Positions 8,153 through 12,133 of a DNA stretch of 12,133 bases are shown here, one piece after another; position 1 is the stretch's first letter; every line of letters begins with the position of its first letter. Where the stretch lies: positions 1 through 12,133 of the forward strand of contig JAJZZU010000044.1 in assembly GCA_021797365.1 (NCBI GenBank). The letters are read 5' to 3'. The translations under genes were made by a program, and so were the position numbers. The notes under the pieces were generated by a model. That model was not told the DNA's origin, did not search any database, and saw only the letters and a list, made by a program, of their open reading frames with translations. The DNA is from Pseudomonadota bacterium (lineage in GTDB: Bacteria > Pseudomonadota > Gammaproteobacteria > Acidiferrobacterales > Acidiferrobacteraceae).

Positions 8153-10620
<2,468 letters not shown>

Positions 10621-10621
10621 C

Positions 10622-12076
10622 ATGCCGATTGCTGCTGTTCCTCGATATCTCCAAAAAGATGACTCGCAGTTTTATCTCTCGGCACCGCCGGGGCATCGCT
10701 TTATGCTCTACTTCGCAGTGTGGGGCGATAACCAGGAAACTGACACCGTCGATTGGCGCATGAAAGATCGGGTTCCGAGGATCGACAAGAAAACCGGCCA
10801 ACAGAAAGCAGGAAAGTCCGGACCGGAATGGGATGACCTGCCGAACGACCAATACGCCTGTACTATCGCAGCCTGCAAAGCACCTTCGTTCGAGGAGGAA
10901 AAACCCAGAAGGACCAAGCCCAAGTCAGATCTAGGCCTCAAACCGTGGCAGCCTATGATGAAGGGTTTATGCGAACGTCAGACTGCGATCGCCAGAGCGT
11001 TCCCAGGCGAGGCGCTGCTCTGCCTTAACGCCCTCGCCACCGCCCCTTTTACCACCGGCCTCGGCAACGAGCACCCGCTGGAAAATGGTTTCGCCTTCCT
11101 CAACCCTTACGGCCTGCCGTACCTGCCCGGTTCCGGCGTCAAGGGCGTGCTGCGGCAGGCGGCGCGTGAACTGGCGAGCGGCGACTGGGGCGAGGCGCAT
11201 GGCTGGAAAGAGGACAAGTGCTACACGGTCATGCACGGTGGTGGCGAGAAACGCTGCGCCGCGCTCGACAAAAACAAACAACCCGTGACGTTCTCCATGC
11301 TCGATGCGCTATTCGGCAGCGAAGCCCCCAACGGTGACACCCACCATCTGCGCGGCGCATTAGTCTTTTGGGATGTCGTTCCGCAAATCAAGGGCGACAG
11401 CCTCGCGGTCGACATCATGACGCCGCATCAAAGCCATTATTACCAGCCAAAGAAAGACCAGCAAGGAGCGGCGTCTCCCCACGAATCCGGCCAGCCCACT
11501 CCCATCAGCTTCCTTACCGTGCCGCCCGGATCGGCTTTCGTGTTCCATGTGCAATGCGACCTCGCGCATTTGCACCAAGTTAGACCGGACATTGCCACGG
11601 GGGACCGCTGGAAAACCCTGCTTGAAGCGGCTTTCGCCCATGCGTTCCAGTGGCTCGGCTTCGGTGCTAAGACGGCGGTGGGTTACGGGGCGATGCAACC
11701 TGATATCGAGGCTAAAAAGCGCGCCGAGGCGGATTCTGCAAGGCGAGAAGAGGAAGCGCGCAGGGCCGAGGAAGAAGGAAGGCGGGCCGCCCAAAGAGAG
11801 GCCGAACTTGCGAGGCTTAGCCCCATTGAGCGTTCGATCCGAGAGCTCTTGGATACACGCCCAGACAGGCAGCAACCGGAGGTCTCCGCCGTCATTGGCG
11901 CGGTAAAACAAGGGCGTTGGACAGGCGATGAAAGGATCGCCGTCGCGCAGTGGTTGCTGAAGACCATGCAAACCACCAAAGGCCAGTGGAAAGAAACCAG
12001 CCAGGCGAAAAAACCGGAGAAGGATCGCGAGTATCAGAACACATTGCTGGTAAAATCCTGGCTCGGCGGAAAATAA
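10622..12076 (+). CDS. cmr6: Type III-B RAMP protein Cmr6 with long C-terminal extension
   Basis: Cmr6 is a Cas7-like subunit capping the Cmr backbone next to Cmr1. The 484-residue product starts with 'MPIAAVPRYL' and PPGHRFMLYFAVW (22-34), as in bacterial Cmr6. The RAMP core has FTTGLGNEHPLENGFAF (143-159), then LPYLPGSGVKGVLRQAARE (165-183), DIMTPHQSHYY (264-274) with the usual HxxxYY-like end, and the glycine loop GFGAKTAVGYGAM (346-358). Residues 361-484 lie beyond the usual end. They comprise a Glu/Arg/Ala-rich stretch (361-400) likely to form a coiled coil, then a mixed helical tail (401-484). ATG 10622 follows the cmr5 stop by one base, with AGGAAGG at 10607-10613. ATG in the same frame upstream would lie in cmr5 coding sequence. 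Core identity is certain; the role of the tail is unknown. Confidence 0.92.
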   Translation: MPIAAVPRYLQKDDSQFYLSAPPGHRFMLYFAVWGDNQETDTVDWRMKDRVPRIDKKTGQQKAGKSGPEWDDLPNDQYACTIAACKAPSFEEEKPRRTKPKSDLGLKPWQPMMKGLCERQTAIARAFPGEALLCLNALATAPFTTGLGNEHPLENGFAFLNPYGLPYLPGSGVKGVLRQAARELASGDWGEAHGWKEDKCYTVMHGGGEKRCAALDKNKQPVTFSMLDALFGSEAPNGDTHHLRGALVFWDVVPQIKGDSLAVDIMTPHQSHYYQPKKDQQGAASPHESGQPTPISFLTVPPGSAFVFHVQCDLAHLHQVRPDIATGDRWKTLLEAAFAHAFQWLGFGAKTAVGYGAMQPDIEAKKRAEADSARREEEARRAEEEGRRAAQREAELARLSPIERSIRELLDTRPDRQQPEVSAVIGAVKQGRWTGDERIAVAQWLLKTMQTTKGQWKETSQAKKPEKDREYQNTLLVKSWLGGK

Positions 12077-12080
12077 GAAC

Positions 12081-12133
12081 GTGGCTAACCTTTTTGTCAC
12101 CCGCCATCCCGGCGCGCGCGAGTGGGCTGAGCA
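12081..12133 (+). CDS. csx16: Csx16 family protein, N-terminal fragment (runs off right edge)
   Basis: From GTG 12081, 17 codons read VANLFVTRHPGAREWAE before the window ends. The FVTRHPGAxEWA block is the characteristic start of Csx16 (VVA1548/TIGR02620 family), a small protein found beside type III-B operons. The family has been reported as a ring nuclease that breaks down cyclic tetra-adenylate, which would switch off the CARF effectors. The start lies 4 bases after the cmr6 stop, so it is almost certainly the next gene of the operon. The ribosome site is weak: a GGAAAATAAGA stretch at 12068-12078. Only the first strand and loop are visible, so intactness and active-site residues cannot be judged. 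Confidence 0.75.
   Translation, partial: MANLFVTRHPGAREWAE

Noticed and set aside
11360..12100. 246-residue open frame on the minus strand opposite cmr6
   Set aside because: It lies opposite a clear Cmr6 gene, the translation has low-complexity Leu/Phe/Arg content with no recognisable family, and GC-rich coding sequence often leaves long antisense frames.

Overview
The window carries a nearly complete type III-B (Cmr) CRISPR-Cas interference operon with its cyclic-oligoadenylate (cOA) signalling accessories. All recognised genes are on the + strand. GC-rich coding, Shine-Dalgarno-like sites and family resemblances (an NE0113-type CARF protein, the bacterial form of Cmr6, a Csx16 beginning) suggest a Proteobacterium, probably beta- or gammaproteobacterial. 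This lineage guess is inference from pattern recognition and was not tested by a search.

Layout. Positions 2-307 hold the 3' end of a DUF697-like membrane or GTPase-associated protein that enters from the left edge. A 126-base gap follows, with a candidate extended -10 promoter. Next come cas6 (434-1456), a CARF protein of the NE0113/TIGR02584 family with an extra C-terminal winged-helix-like region (1527-2654), and a CARF-HEPN ribonuclease of the Csx1/TIGR02221 family (2668-3873). After a 61-base spacer the Cmr effector genes run in the order cmr1, cas10/cmr2, cmr3, cmr4, cmr5, cmr6 (3935-12076). They are joined by ATGA overlaps or gaps of a few bases. A further gene begins with GTG at 12081 and runs off the right edge. 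Its first 17 codons match the start of Csx16.

How it should work. Cas6 cuts pre-crRNA, and Cmr1-6 with Cas10 form the crRNA-guided complex. Cmr4 carries the expected Asp for target RNA cutting. Cas10 keeps both the HD residues and the GGDD cyclase motif, so target binding should trigger cOA synthesis. The CARF-HEPN protein, with an intact R-x4-H motif, should be the cOA-activated RNase. The NE0113-type CARF protein and Csx16 are the likely controls, as ring nucleases, or for the former perhaps as a cOA-sensing DNA-binding protein.

No CRISPR repeats, cas1/cas2, tRNA, rRNA or insertion sequence were seen. The points most worth a second look are the C-terminal extension of the CARF protein, the C-terminal coiled-coil extension of Cmr6, the palindromic sites just before the CARF gene, and the pairing of one effector with two possible off-switches.
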